From Sporosarcina sp. FSL K6-3457 (lineage in GTDB: Bacteria > Bacillota > Bacilli > Bacillales_A > Planococcaceae), in assembly GCF_038007285.1 (NCBI RefSeq), contig NZ_JBBOWX010000001.1, forward strand, positions 2,931,501-2,995,500: 64,000 nucleotides of DNA. The letters are read 5' to 3'. Each line of letters starts with the position of its first letter. The stretch's first letter is position 1. The position numbers and the translations under genes were made by a program. Below, piece by piece: positions 9,343 to 18,673 of this stretch. The notes below the pieces were generated by a model that was given only the letters and a program-made list of their open reading frames with translations, was not told the origin of the DNA and ran no database searches.

Positions 9343-10191
9343 ATGACGAAGAAGATTGCTTGGATTACAGATACGGCCGCACAATTAGACGAGTCTTTTA
9401 TCCAAAAACACAATGTACATATTTTACCGTTAAGTGTCGTATTTGATGAGGGCGCTTTTAAAGAAGGCGTTGATTTGACACAAGACGCGTTTTATAAAAA
9501 ATTAAACATAGCTAAAAATCCGCCTAAAACGTCCCAGCCTGCCATTGGCGAAATGGTGGCTCTCTATGAAAGTTTACAGCAACAAGGCTATGATTGCGCC
9601 ATTGCGTTGCATGTTTCTAGTGGCATGTCGGGTACATTTGGCAGTTCCCAATCAGCTGCACAAATGGTTGACTTTAAAGTCTATCCTATCGATTCAAAAA
9701 TTGGTTCCTATCCAATGATTAAGATGATTGAGGCTGGCAATGAACTGATTACACAAGGTCATGATGTAGAAGAAGTTGTGACAGTCATCAATAAGATGAC
9801 AAAAAATACCGAGCTAGCTTTCATACCTGTTAATCTAAAACAACTACATAAAAGCGGGCGTGTCTCTGGCACCCAAGCATTTTTAAGCAACTTACTAAAC
9901 ATCAAAATCATCATCACATTCGAAGACGGTAAGCCCGTGATGAAAGAAAAGGTCCGGGCTTATAAACGGGCTAGAAAAAATATTACCGATTTATTGCGTA
10001 GCGACATGGCAAAAGGCAACATTCCTGAAATCGCAGTGATTCACTGCAATAACACGACTGATGCGAGTTCATGGAGAGACGAGTTAGTGCAAGAATTTCC
10101 AAACTTAAAAATCCAAGTGCTCCCTCTTAGTGTGTGCGTTGGCGTTCATGCTGGTGAAGGTACGACTGGTTTAAGCTGGGTGAGGTACTAA
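9343..10191 (+). CDS. DegV family fatty-acid-binding protein
   Basis: 282 residues of the DegV (FakB-like) fold, which holds a fatty acid and presents it to a fatty acid kinase for phosphorylation. The N-terminus KKIAWITDTAAQLDESF and the motif HVSSGMSGTFGSSQSA (about 90-105) are the usual family signatures; the C-terminus ends in VGVHAGEGTTGLSWVRY, with the His/Gly motif that contacts the lipid head group. RBS GAGGAG precedes the ATG. It is a single-gene unit with its own terminator. Which paralogue it is cannot be told. Confidence 0.88.
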   Translation: MTKKIAWITDTAAQLDESFIQKHNVHILPLSVVFDEGAFKEGVDLTQDAFYKKLNIAKNPPKTSQPAIGEMVALYESLQQQGYDCAIALHVSSGMSGTFGSSQSAAQMVDFKVYPIDSKIGSYPMIKMIEAGNELITQGHDVEEVVTVINKMTKNTELAFIPVNLKQLHKSGRVSGTQAFLSNLLNIKIIITFEDGKPVMKEKVRAYKRARKNITDLLRSDMAKGNIPEIAVIHCNNTTDASSWRDELVQEFPNLKIQVLPLSVCVGVHAGEGTTGLSWVRY

Positions 10192-10206
10192 ATTCATTTG
10201 AATAAA

Positions 10207-10243
10207 GAAGTGATTTGAAGATCCATTTCAAATCACTTTTTTT
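10207..10243 (+). terminator. degV terminator
   Basis: AAGTGATTTGAA and TTCAAATCACTT form a 12-bp stem around a short loop, followed by TTTTTTAT. Confidence 0.85.
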
Positions 10244-10419
10244 ATATAAAATTCATTCTACTCTTTTATAGCAAGATATTGCTTTAACACTGCTTGTATA
10301 ATTTCTGCAAAGAGCGCAGAAATTATACAAACCCACCCCTTCGCTGTTCAGTCTGCAACTTTCCCTCGCCTAATCCGTCCAATTAATATGGTATGATAGT
10401 GAAATGCGAGGTGGTAGTT

Positions 10420-11043
10420 ATGACAATACGCTACCCGAACGGTAAGAAATATGTACCCGTTCAGAAGAGTAGCTTGCCGAAAAAAATCAATCTGTCATTC
10501 AGCAACCGCGGAAAATCATTGGAAGATGAATTGAATGATACGAATGAATTCTATTTAAGCCACGGCATGGCTGTCATCCATAAAAAGCCCGTGCCCATTC
10601 AAGTCGTCAACGTCAATTATCCTGCTAGAAGTGCTGCTGTCATTACTGAAGCGTATTTCAGGACACCGTCTACAACAGACTTTAACGGAGTTTGGCAAGG
10701 GAACTATATTGATTTTGAAGCAAAGGAAACCAAAAGCGCAACATCTTTCCCACTCCAAAACATTCATGAGCATCAGGTCAATCACATGAAAAGTGTGGCA
10801 GAACAAGCTGGAATTGTCTTTTTCATCGTTAAATTCACTGCACTTGACCGCTATTTTATCATCCCTTATGATAGTTTCGAGAAATATTGGGAAAGAATGA
10901 AGACAGGCGGAAGAAAATCGATGACTTTGGCAGAGTTTGAGGATGTAGCTACGGAAGTATTACCCGGCTACAATCCAAGACTCGATTATTTACAAGCCAT
11001 ATCTTCCATTATAGCTAGATCGCGTGAAGCGAATGAAAGGTAG
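10420..11043 (+). CDS. recU: Holliday junction resolvase RecU
   Basis: Homodimeric Mg-dependent endonuclease that cuts Holliday junctions and aids RecA in recombination. I start at ATG 10420 because GAGGTGG lies 5-6 bases upstream; this gives 207 residues against 206 in B. subtilis. The nuclease core includes TPSTTDFNGV (82-91) and DFEAKETKS (98-106), with the catalytic acidic residues and lysine. A -10-like TATGAT lies at 10392-10397 with no good -35. ponA follows after 8 bases: the recU-ponA pair is conserved in Bacilli and links DNA repair to the cell wall. Confidence 0.93.
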   Translation: MTIRYPNGKKYVPVQKSSLPKKINLSFSNRGKSLEDELNDTNEFYLSHGMAVIHKKPVPIQVVNVNYPARSAAVITEAYFRTPSTTDFNGVWQGNYIDFEAKETKSATSFPLQNIHEHQVNHMKSVAEQAGIVFFIVKFTALDRYFIIPYDSFEKYWERMKTGGRKSMTLAEFEDVATEVLPGYNPRLDYLQAISSIIARSREANER

Positions 11044-11051
11044 GAAGCAAC

Positions 11052-13742
11052 ATGAGTGATAATATAAATTCAAGAGCAGGACGAAAAAAAATAGAAGCGC
11101 AACGTACTAAAAAGCAAGACAAGACACCAAAAGGTATAATGAATATTATTAAAAAAATATTTTTAGTACTTGTACTGATTGGATTAGCAGGATTAATTGG
11201 CGGCGCAGGACTGTTTGCCTTTTACGCAAGTTCTGCCCCCGATCTCGATGAAAATCTATTAAAAGACCCTTTATCATCTGAATTGCTTGATATTAACGGC
11301 GATGTCTTTATGAAATCTGGTGTGGAAAAGCGGGAATTCGTCGCTTACAAGGACATTCCTGAACCGGTCAAAGATGCTATTTTAGCAACTGAGGATGTTC
11401 GGTTCTATAAACACCACGGAATGGACTTCTGGCGACTTGGCGGTGCAATCATCGCCAACTTTAGAAGTGGATTCGGTTCCCAGGGAGCGAGTACACTCAC
11501 CCAGCAAGTCATTAAAAACTCTTTCCTAAAGGATGAAAAAACTTTAAAAAGGAAAGCGCAAGAAGCTTGGCTTGCCTTCCAACTTGAACGTAAGTATGAA
11601 AAAGAAGAAATCTTTGAAATGTACTTTAACAAAATCCTAATGGGTGGTAGCACTTATGGATTTGGAACAGCCTCTAAAGAAACGTATGGTAAAAGCTTGG
11701 ATGAGCTTGAATTACATGAAATTGCTTTATTAGCTGGTACACCACAAAGTCCAAACGGCTACAATCCTTATAAAAATCCGGAACGGGCTGAAAAACGCCG
11801 TAATATCGTTTTGGGTCTCATGTATCAACATAAAAAAATAACAAAAGCGGAAATGGAAGCAGCGAAATTAATACCTGTAACGTCTACCCTGCTTTCTGAA
11901 GAAAAAAGACAGGTCAGCAAAACAAAATATCCTGCTTATGTCGACCTTGTCTTAGCTGAATTAGAAGAAAAAGGTATGACGCACTTACTTTCTGAAGGTG
12001 TAAAAATTCATACAGCATTAGACCCAAAAGCGCAACAATCTGTTGAAAACGCATTGAACACATCCGATTTATTTGAATCTGAGACAATGCAGGCCGGTAT
12101 GACCGTTGTCGATTCTAAAACGAGTGCAATTGTGGCAATCGGCGGTGGGCGTAACTATTCAGGACTTGATTGGAACTTTGCCTCCGACCAGAAACGCCAA
12201 CCAGGTTCTGTTATTAAGCCTATTCTGTCTTATGGCCCAGCGATAGAGAACTTTAGTTGGTCTACAGGGAATACGGTTGTTGACGAACCCTACAACTATA
12301 AAGGAACCAATACAGCAATACGGAATGTTGATGGAAAATACCTTGGGGCTATGACCATTCGAGAAGCATTATATAAATCACGGAATATCCCTGCGATAAA
12401 AGTATTCGAAGAAGTTGGTACTCAAAAAGCGGGCGCCTTCGCCAGAGATCTTGGACTTCCGTATGATAAATTAAATTCCTCCAACGCACTTGGCGGCGGT
12501 GAATATGATTTTTCGACAGTCCAAATGGCGGGAGCCTATTCCGCATTCGCGAATGGTGGTATTTATACGAAACCACATGCTATTCAGAAAATCACTTTTA
12601 GAGATGGTACAGCAGCACCTAACATAACACCAGAATCTGAAATCGTCATGAAAGATTCCACAGCCTATATGGTCACGGATATATTACGTGATGTATTGAC
12701 GTCTGGAACAGGAACAAAAGCGAGTATTTCTGGCTTAGATATCGCTGGGAAAACAGGCACAACTAACTATCCATCTGAAATTATTCAGAAAAACGGATTA
12801 AAAAATACGGATGTGCCTGACTCATGGTTTGCCGGTTACACGACAAATTATACAATTGCTGTATGGGGCGGTTATGAAAAATATGCGACGCCAATTACAA
12901 CATACGATAAAGGTAGATATGTCCCTCAAAATCTTTTCAAAATGGTTATGAGTGATATTTCCGCTGGGAAAGATACAGCGCGGTTCCAAAAACCGAACTC
13001 TGTCGAAGAAGCCACAATCGAATATGGTTCGAATCCCCTTGTTCTAGCTAGTAAGACAACACCAGATAGTTTGAAGCGCACAGAACTGTTTGTAAGAGGG
13101 ACCGCACCAACGGAAATGGCTGAAGAGGAAATTCTTGAACTTGAGGCACCTACTAGTTTAACAGCTCAATACGATATTGATACCAACTCTATTGAATTAA
13201 ACTGGGCTCATAACGCACCAGATACCGATTCGATTGATGGCGTGATTGAGTTCACAATCTTTGCGAATGTTGACGGTGGTGATATGCAAGAAATGACGAC
13301 AACACAGGATGCATCATTCACATTTACTGGGGTTGAATCTGGTCGTACCTATGCATTCTCTGTGGTTGCTAAACTTGGTGAGCTGGAAAGCCCTCCGGCC
13401 ACTACATCGCTTCAAATTGAAGAAGTAATCGAAGAAATTCCAGACTGGGATGAAGACGGTACCGATTTCGAAAATCCTGACGACGAATATTGGAATGACG
13501 AGAATAACAACGATTGGAATAATGGGAACAATAACGGAAATAATGGCGGTAACAACAATAATGGACATAATGATAACAACTGGAATAACGGAAATAACAA
13601 TAATGAGAACAACGGCAATAACGGAGACGACACTAGTGGCACTCCTCCAGACAGTGGTTCAATAGATGAAGAAGGTTCTACAGGTACAGATGCCGCTCCA
13701 AGCGGTAGCGACGATGGAACCACTGATGACGGTACTCCCTAA
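11052..13742 (+). CDS. ponA: Class A penicillin-binding protein 1 (transglycosylase/transpeptidase)
   Basis: Bifunctional peptidoglycan synthase of 896 residues. Order: basic cytoplasmic tail, membrane helix (about 35-58), GT51 transglycosylase with catalytic EDVRFYKHHG (Glu114), then the transpeptidase with SVIK (Ser386, Lys389), SRN (443-445) and KTGT (567-570). A fibronectin type III-like domain (about 690-775) and a very Asn/Gly/Asp-rich tail (about 800-896) follow. The tail resembles that of B. subtilis PonA. RBS GGAAG; operon with recU. Acts in elongation and division with GpsB. Confidence 0.95.
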   Translation: MSDNINSRAGRKKIEAQRTKKQDKTPKGIMNIIKKIFLVLVLIGLAGLIGGAGLFAFYASSAPDLDENLLKDPLSSELLDINGDVFMKSGVEKREFVAYKDIPEPVKDAILATEDVRFYKHHGMDFWRLGGAIIANFRSGFGSQGASTLTQQVIKNSFLKDEKTLKRKAQEAWLAFQLERKYEKEEIFEMYFNKILMGGSTYGFGTASKETYGKSLDELELHEIALLAGTPQSPNGYNPYKNPERAEKRRNIVLGLMYQHKKITKAEMEAAKLIPVTSTLLSEEKRQVSKTKYPAYVDLVLAELEEKGMTHLLSEGVKIHTALDPKAQQSVENALNTSDLFESETMQAGMTVVDSKTSAIVAIGGGRNYSGLDWNFASDQKRQPGSVIKPILSYGPAIENFSWSTGNTVVDEPYNYKGTNTAIRNVDGKYLGAMTIREALYKSRNIPAIKVFEEVGTQKAGAFARDLGLPYDKLNSSNALGGGEYDFSTVQMAGAYSAFANGGIYTKPHAIQKITFRDGTAAPNITPESEIVMKDSTAYMVTDILRDVLTSGTGTKASISGLDIAGKTGTTNYPSEIIQKNGLKNTDVPDSWFAGYTTNYTIAVWGGYEKYATPITTYDKGRYVPQNLFKMVMSDISAGKDTARFQKPNSVEEATIEYGSNPLVLASKTTPDSLKRTELFVRGTAPTEMAEEEILELEAPTSLTAQYDIDTNSIELNWAHNAPDTDSIDGVIEFTIFANVDGGDMQEMTTTQDASFTFTGVESGRTYAFSVVAKLGELESPPATTSLQIEEVIEEIPDWDEDGTDFENPDDEYWNDENNNDWNNGNNNGNNGGNNNNGHNDNNWNNGNNNNENNGNNGDDTSGTPPDSGSIDEEGSTGTDAAPSGSDDGTTDDGTP

Positions 13743-13752
13743 TACTTGACAT

Positions 13753-13795
13753 ATAGGAAAACCCCCAGATTTTGATGTCTGGGGGTTTTCCTATG
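13753..13795. terminator. Bidirectional terminator ponA/ypoC
   Basis: AAAACCCCCAGA and TCTGGGGGTTTT form a strong stem with loop TTTTGATG. A and T runs on both sides let it serve ponA (plus) and the ypoC operon (minus). Confidence 0.9.
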
Positions 13796-13808
13796 TCTGA
13801 GCCTCAGA

Positions 13809-14156
13809 TCATTTCTTCTGTATTGCGAGTCTTGCTACTTTCTTTTTCGTCTCTGTTATAAGAGCGTCTAATTGAACAAATGCATAGTGACTGGAAATCT
13901 TAGCTTTGACAAATTCGAAACGTTCCTCTCCGTTCAACGGAAGTAGAACAAAAATATTTTTCCCTTTACGATCATCAAAAGTCGTTCCTCCAAGTTCGAG
14001 CAATTCACTATAATTCGTAATAGCAGTCTTCATTAGCTCGACAGCTTGCCGATCTTTCTGCTCGTAAAGTGCTTCTATTTCATCGCGCACGAGTTGCCAT
14101 TGTTCAAAATAAGGAAGGAATACCTCTTTGTCAAATCGATTATTATTACTTGGCAT
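13809..14156 (-). CDS. ypoC: YpoC family protein
   Basis: 115-residue protein recognised mainly from position, next to nth and dnaD as in B. subtilis, and from its LPLNGEERFEFVKAKISSHYAFVQL core. No catalytic motif is seen; the function is unknown. The start ATG lies inside the last codons of nth (11-base overlap) behind AAGAGG, so translation is probably coupled. Confidence 0.75.
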   Translation of the reverse strand: MPSNNNRFDKEVFLPYFEQWQLVRDEIEALYEQKDRQAVELMKTAITNYSELLELGGTTFDDRKGKNIFVLLPLNGEERFEFVKAKISSHYAFVQLDALITETKKKVARLAIQKK

Positions 14157-14799
14157 CAGCTTTCATCCTCTTCTTTCCTTCCCTGCATAATGGCAGGAGC
14201 GGGCAGACATTACATCCAGGGTTTTGCGCTTTACAATGGTATCTTCCAAAAAAAATAATTTGGTGGTGCGTATCTGTCCATTTGTCCATCGGTGTCCAGC
14301 GCATGATTTTTTCTTCAACGGCTAGTACAGAATCTTTCCATCTATTCATACCAAGTCGCTTTGCGACACGTTCTAGATGCGTATCAATGGCAATAGCAGG
14401 TATACCAAACGCATTCGACACAACAACGTTTGCAGTCTTTCGCCCGACACCTGGTAACGTCATCATCACATCCCGATTGGCAGGTACTTCCCCACCAAAC
14501 TGATCAATGAGCATTTGACTAAGTGCTTGAATGTTTTTTGCCTTATTGCGGAATAACCCAATCGAACGAATATCCATCTGTAATTCCTCGACGTCAACCG
14601 CCAAATAATCTTCAGGTGTTTTATATTTTTTAAATAACTCCGCCGTCACTCGATTGACGAGAACATCCGTACATTGCGCTGACAGTAGCGTTGCAATCGT
14701 CAATTCAAAAGGATTATCATGGACCAGTTCACAATGTGCGTCTGGAAACATGATGCCAAATTGCTCAAGACACACTTCCCATTGTTTTTTTGTAAGCAT
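14146..14799 (-). CDS. nth: Endonuclease III (DNA glycosylase/AP lyase)
   Basis: Base excision repair enzyme that removes oxidised pyrimidines and nicks the abasic site. In 217 residues it has the helix-hairpin-helix LPGVGRKTANVV with catalytic Lys121, the conserved Asp139 (AIDTHLERVAKRLG), and the [4Fe-4S] loop with cysteines 189, 196, 199 and 205 (C-x6-C-x2-C-x5-C). RBS AGGAGGGAG precedes the ATG. It sits between dnaD and ypoC, the standard Bacillus arrangement. Confidence 0.96.
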   Translation of the reverse strand: MLTKKQWEVCLEQFGIMFPDAHCELVHDNPFELTIATLLSAQCTDVLVNRVTAELFKKYKTPEDYLAVDVEELQMDIRSIGLFRNKAKNIQALSQMLIDQFGGEVPANRDVMMTLPGVGRKTANVVVSNAFGIPAIAIDTHLERVAKRLGMNRWKDSVLAVEEKIMRWTPMDKWTDTHHQIIFFGRYHCKAQNPGCNVCPLLPLCREGKKRMKADAK

Positions 14800-14811
14800 G
14801 TACTCTCCCTC

Positions 14812-15525
14812 CTAATCTCGTTCTTCCAACCAATTATAGAAAGGGACACGTTTGACTGAAACTGTCTTTTGCTGCTGTTGTGCTGGACGAATACCGACAG
14901 TCCTGAACGACTTGGTTTGACGTTCAACATCAGACATGGTCCTCACATTTTTCTTTTTCCATTCGAAAAGAATCCGATCGATATAGCGAAGACTTATTTT
15001 TTGTGCAAGTACAGCTTCTTTCAATGCTGCACGGATAATGTCAACGCTATGCCCATCCTCATCAAGCCACATCGTAATGGATTCACATTCCATCGGTGAT
15101 AGGAAACGTCCAAATTCTTGTTCAAATAGCGAAAAAATTTCCCCTTCAGCATTCTTCTGACTTTCTTTTTCAGCTTCATTTGCCGCAACGGCAACTTGCT
15201 CAAGCAATCGATTCCATAAAGGTTGCAAGGAGAATGTCTCATGCAATACGCCATTTTGATCTTTGTTTTGGGTAATTTGTAAAAAGCCATGTTGCATCAA
15301 TCGTTGTAAAATCATCGATACTTCATTTTCATTCAAATGCATCCGACTTGCAAAATCCATCGGTGTTGGAAAGTGATTGCCCGCCGATGCGTAAGCAGTC
15401 ATTTGCATAATCAACATCGCATCTACATCCTGAATACCTAGGCTTTTATAATACTGAAAAAAAAGCTGGGGAATAGTAACATTCCCCTGCTCAATCCAAA
15501 TTCGGAGCCGTTCTTCGTGTTGCAT
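14812..15525 (-). CDS. dnaD: DNA replication initiation protein DnaD
   Basis: Primosomal protein of 237 residues that remodels DNA and helps load the replicative helicase at oriC and at restarting forks. The N-terminal winged-helix domain (about 1-100) is followed by the DnaB/DnaD C-terminal domain; the conserved YIDRILFEWKKKNV stretch is near residues 180-195. RBS AAAGGAG. It heads the dnaD-nth-ypoC operon; asnS ends 31 bases upstream. Confidence 0.93.
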   Translation of the reverse strand: MQHEERLRIWIEQGNVTIPQLFFQYYKSLGIQDVDAMLIMQMTAYASAGNHFPTPMDFASRMHLNENEVSMILQRLMQHGFLQITQNKDQNGVLHETFSLQPLWNRLLEQVAVAANEAEKESQKNAEGEIFSLFEQEFGRFLSPMECESITMWLDEDGHSVDIIRAALKEAVLAQKISLRYIDRILFEWKKKNVRTMSDVERQTKSFRTVGIRPAQQQQKTVSVKRVPFYNWLEERD

Positions 15526-15556
15526 TGTCCGAACTCCTTTCTTTTATATAAGGCGT

Positions 15557-16852
15557 TTAAGGGTATAATCTGTTCAATAGTCGTGGGAATGGAATCGTTT
15601 CACGTACATGTTCTACACCTGAAATCCAAGCGACTGTACGCTCTAAGCCAAGTCCAAAGCCAGAATGGGGAACAGCCCCGTATTTACACAAATCTAAGTA
15701 CCAAGCGTACGCAGATTCATCTAGATTATGTTCTTTAATACGTTGTTTCATCAACTCATAGTCATGCACGCGCTCTGAACCGCCAATAATTTCGCCATAG
15801 CCTTCTGGTGCAATCATATCTGCACAAAGAACTACATCATCACGGTCTGGATGAGGCTGCATGTAAAACGGCTTAATGCCAATTGGGTAGTGTGTGATAA
15901 ATACCGGCATATCAAAGCTTTCAGCAATCGCGGTTTCATGCGGTGCTCCAAAGTCATCTCCCCATGTAATGTCGTTAAAGCCATTATCATTAAGGAATTT
16001 GATAGCATCATCATACGAAATTCGGGGGAACGGTGCTTGAATTTTTTCAAGCTTGGACAAATCGCGGCCCAATCTTTCCAATTCAAGTGGACAATTTTGT
16101 AAGACAGATTGCACAACATGTGTGACATATTGCTCCTGTACTTCCAAGCTTTCCTCGAATTCAATGAATGCCATTTCTGGCTCTATCATCCAAAACTCAA
16201 TCAAGTGACGACGTGTTTTTGACTTTTCTGCACGGAATGTTGGGCCGAATGAAAACACTTTTCCGAGTGCCATTGCCGCCGCTTCCATATAGAGCTGACC
16301 TGATTGGGACAGGAAGGCATCCTCATCAAAATACTTCGTTTGGAACAGTTCAGATGTCCCTTCTGGTGAAGAGCCTGTCAAAATTGGTGGATCGACTTTA
16401 ACAAAACCATTCATATGGAAAAACTCATACGTTGCACGAATGACTTCGTCACGAATTTTCATAATGGCATGTTGCTTACGTGAACGGAGCCATATATGAC
16501 GGTGATCCATTAAAAATTCTGTACCATGCTCCTTCGGTGTAATTGGGTAGTCCACTGCTTCATGGATGACTTCAATATCTTTCACTTGGAGTTCATAACC
16601 AAATGATGAACGCTCATCGACAGTAATTTCAGCAGTAATATACAGTGAGCTTTCTTGTGTAATCGATTTTGCTTTTGCAAAGATGTCTTCACCAACTACT
16701 TCTTTTACTACAACTCCTTGGACAAATCCTGAGCCATCACGTAATTGTAGGAACGCAATCTTTCCACTTGAACGTTTATTTGCAAGCCATCCACCAATAC
16801 GTACTGTTTCACCTGCATGGTTTGGCATTTCATGTATCATAATTGTTTTCAT
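15557..16852 (-). CDS. asnS: Asparaginyl-tRNA synthetase
   Basis: Class II aminoacyl-tRNA synthetase of 431 residues charging tRNA-Asn. An N-terminal OB-fold anticodon domain (about 15-105) is followed by the catalytic core with motif 2 [15 protein letters not shown] and motif 3 [12 protein letters not shown] near the C-terminus. RBS GGAGG lies 5 bases before the ATG. Only about 70 bases separate it from aspB and no T-box leader fits there, so it is probably transcribed with aspB. Confidence 0.95.
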   Translation of the reverse strand: MKTIMIHEMPNHAGETVRIGGWLANKRSSGKIAFLQLRDGSGFVQGVVVKEVVGEDIFAKAKSITQESSLYITAEITVDERSSFGYELQVKDIEVIHEAVDYPITPKEHGTEFLMDHRHIWLRSRKQHAIMKIRDEVIRATYEFFHMNGFVKVDPPILTGSSPEGTSELFQTKYFDEDAFLSQSGQLYMEAAAMALGKVFSFGPTFRAEKSKTRRHLIEFWMIEPEMAFIEFEESLEVQEQYVTHVVQSVLQNCPLELERLGRDLSKLEKIQAPFPRISYDDAIKFLNDNGFNDITWGDDFGAPHETAIAESFDMPVFITHYPIGIKPFYMQPHPDRDDVVLCADMIAPEGYGEIIGGSERVHDYELMKQRIKEHNLDESAYAWYLDLCKYGAVPHSGFGLGLERTVAWISGVEHVRETIPFPRLLNRLYP

Positions 16853-16891
16853 AGGTACCTCCGAAAGTTAAACTTCTCTATTTTTTCTCAC

Positions 16892-16921
16892 GGTGTCTAG
16901 CTCCAAGCGCCTTACGCTTTT
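16892..16921 (-). repeat. Short fragment of the GCGC-rich repeat (T family)
   Basis: On the minus strand this reads AAAAGCGTAAGGCGCTTGGA then GCTAGACAC. It resembles the first part of the element at 62297-62432 (AAAGCGCAAGCGCC ... GGCGCTGGAGCCTAGAC). It lies between aspB and asnS. Confidence 0.55.
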
Positions 16922-16923
16922 CA

Positions 16924-18117
16924 TTATTCTTTCCAGTTTGCTTCTACAAATGCATGAATACGTCGAATTGCTTCTTCTAGCAAATCAATTGATGTCGCAT
17001 AGGATAGACGAATCGTGTCTGGGGAACCAAAACCAGATCCCGGAATCACGGCAACATTGGCTTTTTCCAGTAATGCCGCTGCAAAATCATCCACATTAGC
17101 AAACCCTGTTTTCGATACAGCTTCAGACACTTCCGGTAGCAGATAGAAGGCACCTTGTGGCTTAATCACATTAAATCCTGGAATCGCACATAGCTGCGGG
17201 TAAACTCGGTCTAACCGTGATTCAAAATCTTTACGCATCGTTTCAACAGTATCTTGTGGCCCCTTATACGCTTCGATTGCTCCATATTGGGATGTCGTTG
17301 TTGGGTTAGAAGTCGAATGACTTGCAAGATCCGTCATCGCCTTCACTATTTCTGCGTCTCCTGCAACATAGCCTATCCGCCACCCTGTCATCGAATGCGA
17401 TTTAGACACACCATTAATGATAAGTGTTCGTTTTTTAGCATCATCCGACAATTGTGCGATTGAATGATGCTTTTCTTCACCATAGATCAATTTCTCATAA
17501 ATCTCATCCGATACAATCCAAATATCCTTCTCTTGACAAACCTCAGCAATTTGCTGCAATTCCTCTTTCGAATAAATCATACCTGTTGGATTTCCTGGTG
17601 AATTAATAATAATAGCTTTTGTTTTGCTTGTAATCGCATCTCGAATCTGGTCGGCCGTCACTTTAAACTGCGCTGCTGGAGTCCCTTCGATATGTACAGG
17701 TACGCCACCCGCCAGCTTAACTTGTTCAGGGTAGCTGACCCAATAAGGTGTTGGAATAATGACTTCATCATCCGGATCAAGCATGACTTGGAACATCGTA
17801 TATAAGACATGCTTTGCACCAATGCCAACCATGATTTCATTGCGCGCATAGCTTAAATTCTGGTCTTTTTGTAGTTTATCAATGATGGCATCCTTTAGTG
17901 CAAGAAGTCCACCAGCAGGCGTATACTTCGTTTTTCCTTCTTTCAGGGACCTATAAGCCGCTTCGATGATATTATCCGGTGTATTGTAATCTGGTTCTCC
18001 CGCACCGAGACCAATCACATCGATACCTGATTCTTTCATTTCTTTCGCTTTCGCCGTAATGGCAAGCGTAGTAGATGGTGAAAGTGTATTCACCCTAGAT
18101 GCTAATCGTTTCGTCAA
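16924..18117 (-). CDS. aspB: PLP-dependent aspartate aminotransferase
   Basis: Class I aminotransferase of 397 residues making aspartate from oxaloacetate and glutamate. The PLP lysine is Lys239 in NGVSKSHSMTGWRIGY; NSPGNPTG (172-179) and the cofactor aspartate region SDEIYEKL are present. Starts at TTG 18117 behind AAGGGAG. Its order tseB-aspB-asnS-dnaD-nth is that of B. subtilis, and supplying aspartate next to asnS is a sensible pairing. Confidence 0.93.
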   Translation of the reverse strand: MTKRLASRVNTLSPSTTLAITAKAKEMKESGIDVIGLGAGEPDYNTPDNIIEAAYRSLKEGKTKYTPAGGLLALKDAIIDKLQKDQNLSYARNEIMVGIGAKHVLYTMFQVMLDPDDEVIIPTPYWVSYPEQVKLAGGVPVHIEGTPAAQFKVTADQIRDAITSKTKAIIINSPGNPTGMIYSKEELQQIAEVCQEKDIWIVSDEIYEKLIYGEEKHHSIAQLSDDAKKRTLIINGVSKSHSMTGWRIGYVAGDAEIVKAMTDLASHSTSNPTTTSQYGAIEAYKGPQDTVETMRKDFESRLDRVYPQLCAIPGFNVIKPQGAFYLLPEVSEAVSKTGFANVDDFAAALLEKANVAVIPGSGFGSPDTIRLSYATSIDLLEEAIRRIHAFVEANWKE

Positions 18118-18130
18118 CTGTATCGCTCCC

Positions 18131-18610
18131 TTATAGGTTTAAAATTCGTTTCCACCATTGCCCATTATCAAAAAACACATAGACATAATTCAATTTGTCA
18201 TTGTCACTTGTAAAGGCGACTTCCCAGACGGGGCCTTCAGCTTCTAATCCAAGTGTGACATGTAGAACTTTTTTGATAGTCAGTTCTTGCTTGACGTTGG
18301 CAACAGCTTGTTCCGCCGAAATACCATCCGCCAGCTTCACTTCCTCAAAACCATCTTCCGATTGTTGATCAACAAAAACAGCTGTTTTCTCACCATCTCC
18401 ATCCAATCCGAATACCGTGACCATCGGAACTGTTCCATTAAAGGATTCAGCTGAACTCACAGAAGCGAGTTGTCCAGAGCTCAGTACAGATTCGATGGCC
18501 GTCTTATTAGCCGTTGAAAGAGGCTTTCCGGCATTATACAAAACGGTAACCGTAATGACAGAAGTTAACGCCAATAGGAAGACAACAATGAATTTAATCC
18601 AATTTACCAT
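18131..18610 (-). CDS. tseB: Cell wall elongation regulator TseB-like protein (YpmB)
   Basis: 159 residues: one N-terminal membrane helix (about 5-25, FIVVFLLALTSVITVTVLY) and an extracytoplasmic part of two PepSY-like repeats ending in YVYVFFDNGQWWKRILNL. In B. subtilis TseB (YpmB) works with the elongation penicillin-binding protein PBP2A. The ribosome binding site is weak (GTGGAG). It lies 13 bases before aspB, so it is in the same operon. Confidence 0.8.
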   Translation of the reverse strand: MVNWIKFIVVFLLALTSVITVTVLYNAGKPLSTANKTAIESVLSSGQLASVSSAESFNGTVPMVTVFGLDGDGEKTAVFVDQQSEDGFEEVKLADGISAEQAVANVKQELTIKKVLHVTLGLEAEGPVWEVAFTSDNDKLNYVYVFFDNGQWWKRILNL

Positions 18611-18673
18611 ACTGCTCCACGTCCTGTACGTCCAAAAGACGTTTTTTCTACTTGAAGTGCTCTATTGTTATAC

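Noticed and set aside
16853..16923. T-box leader for asnS
   Set aside because: The gap is about 70 bases, too short, and lacks the T-box TGGNACC word; it holds a repeat fragment instead.
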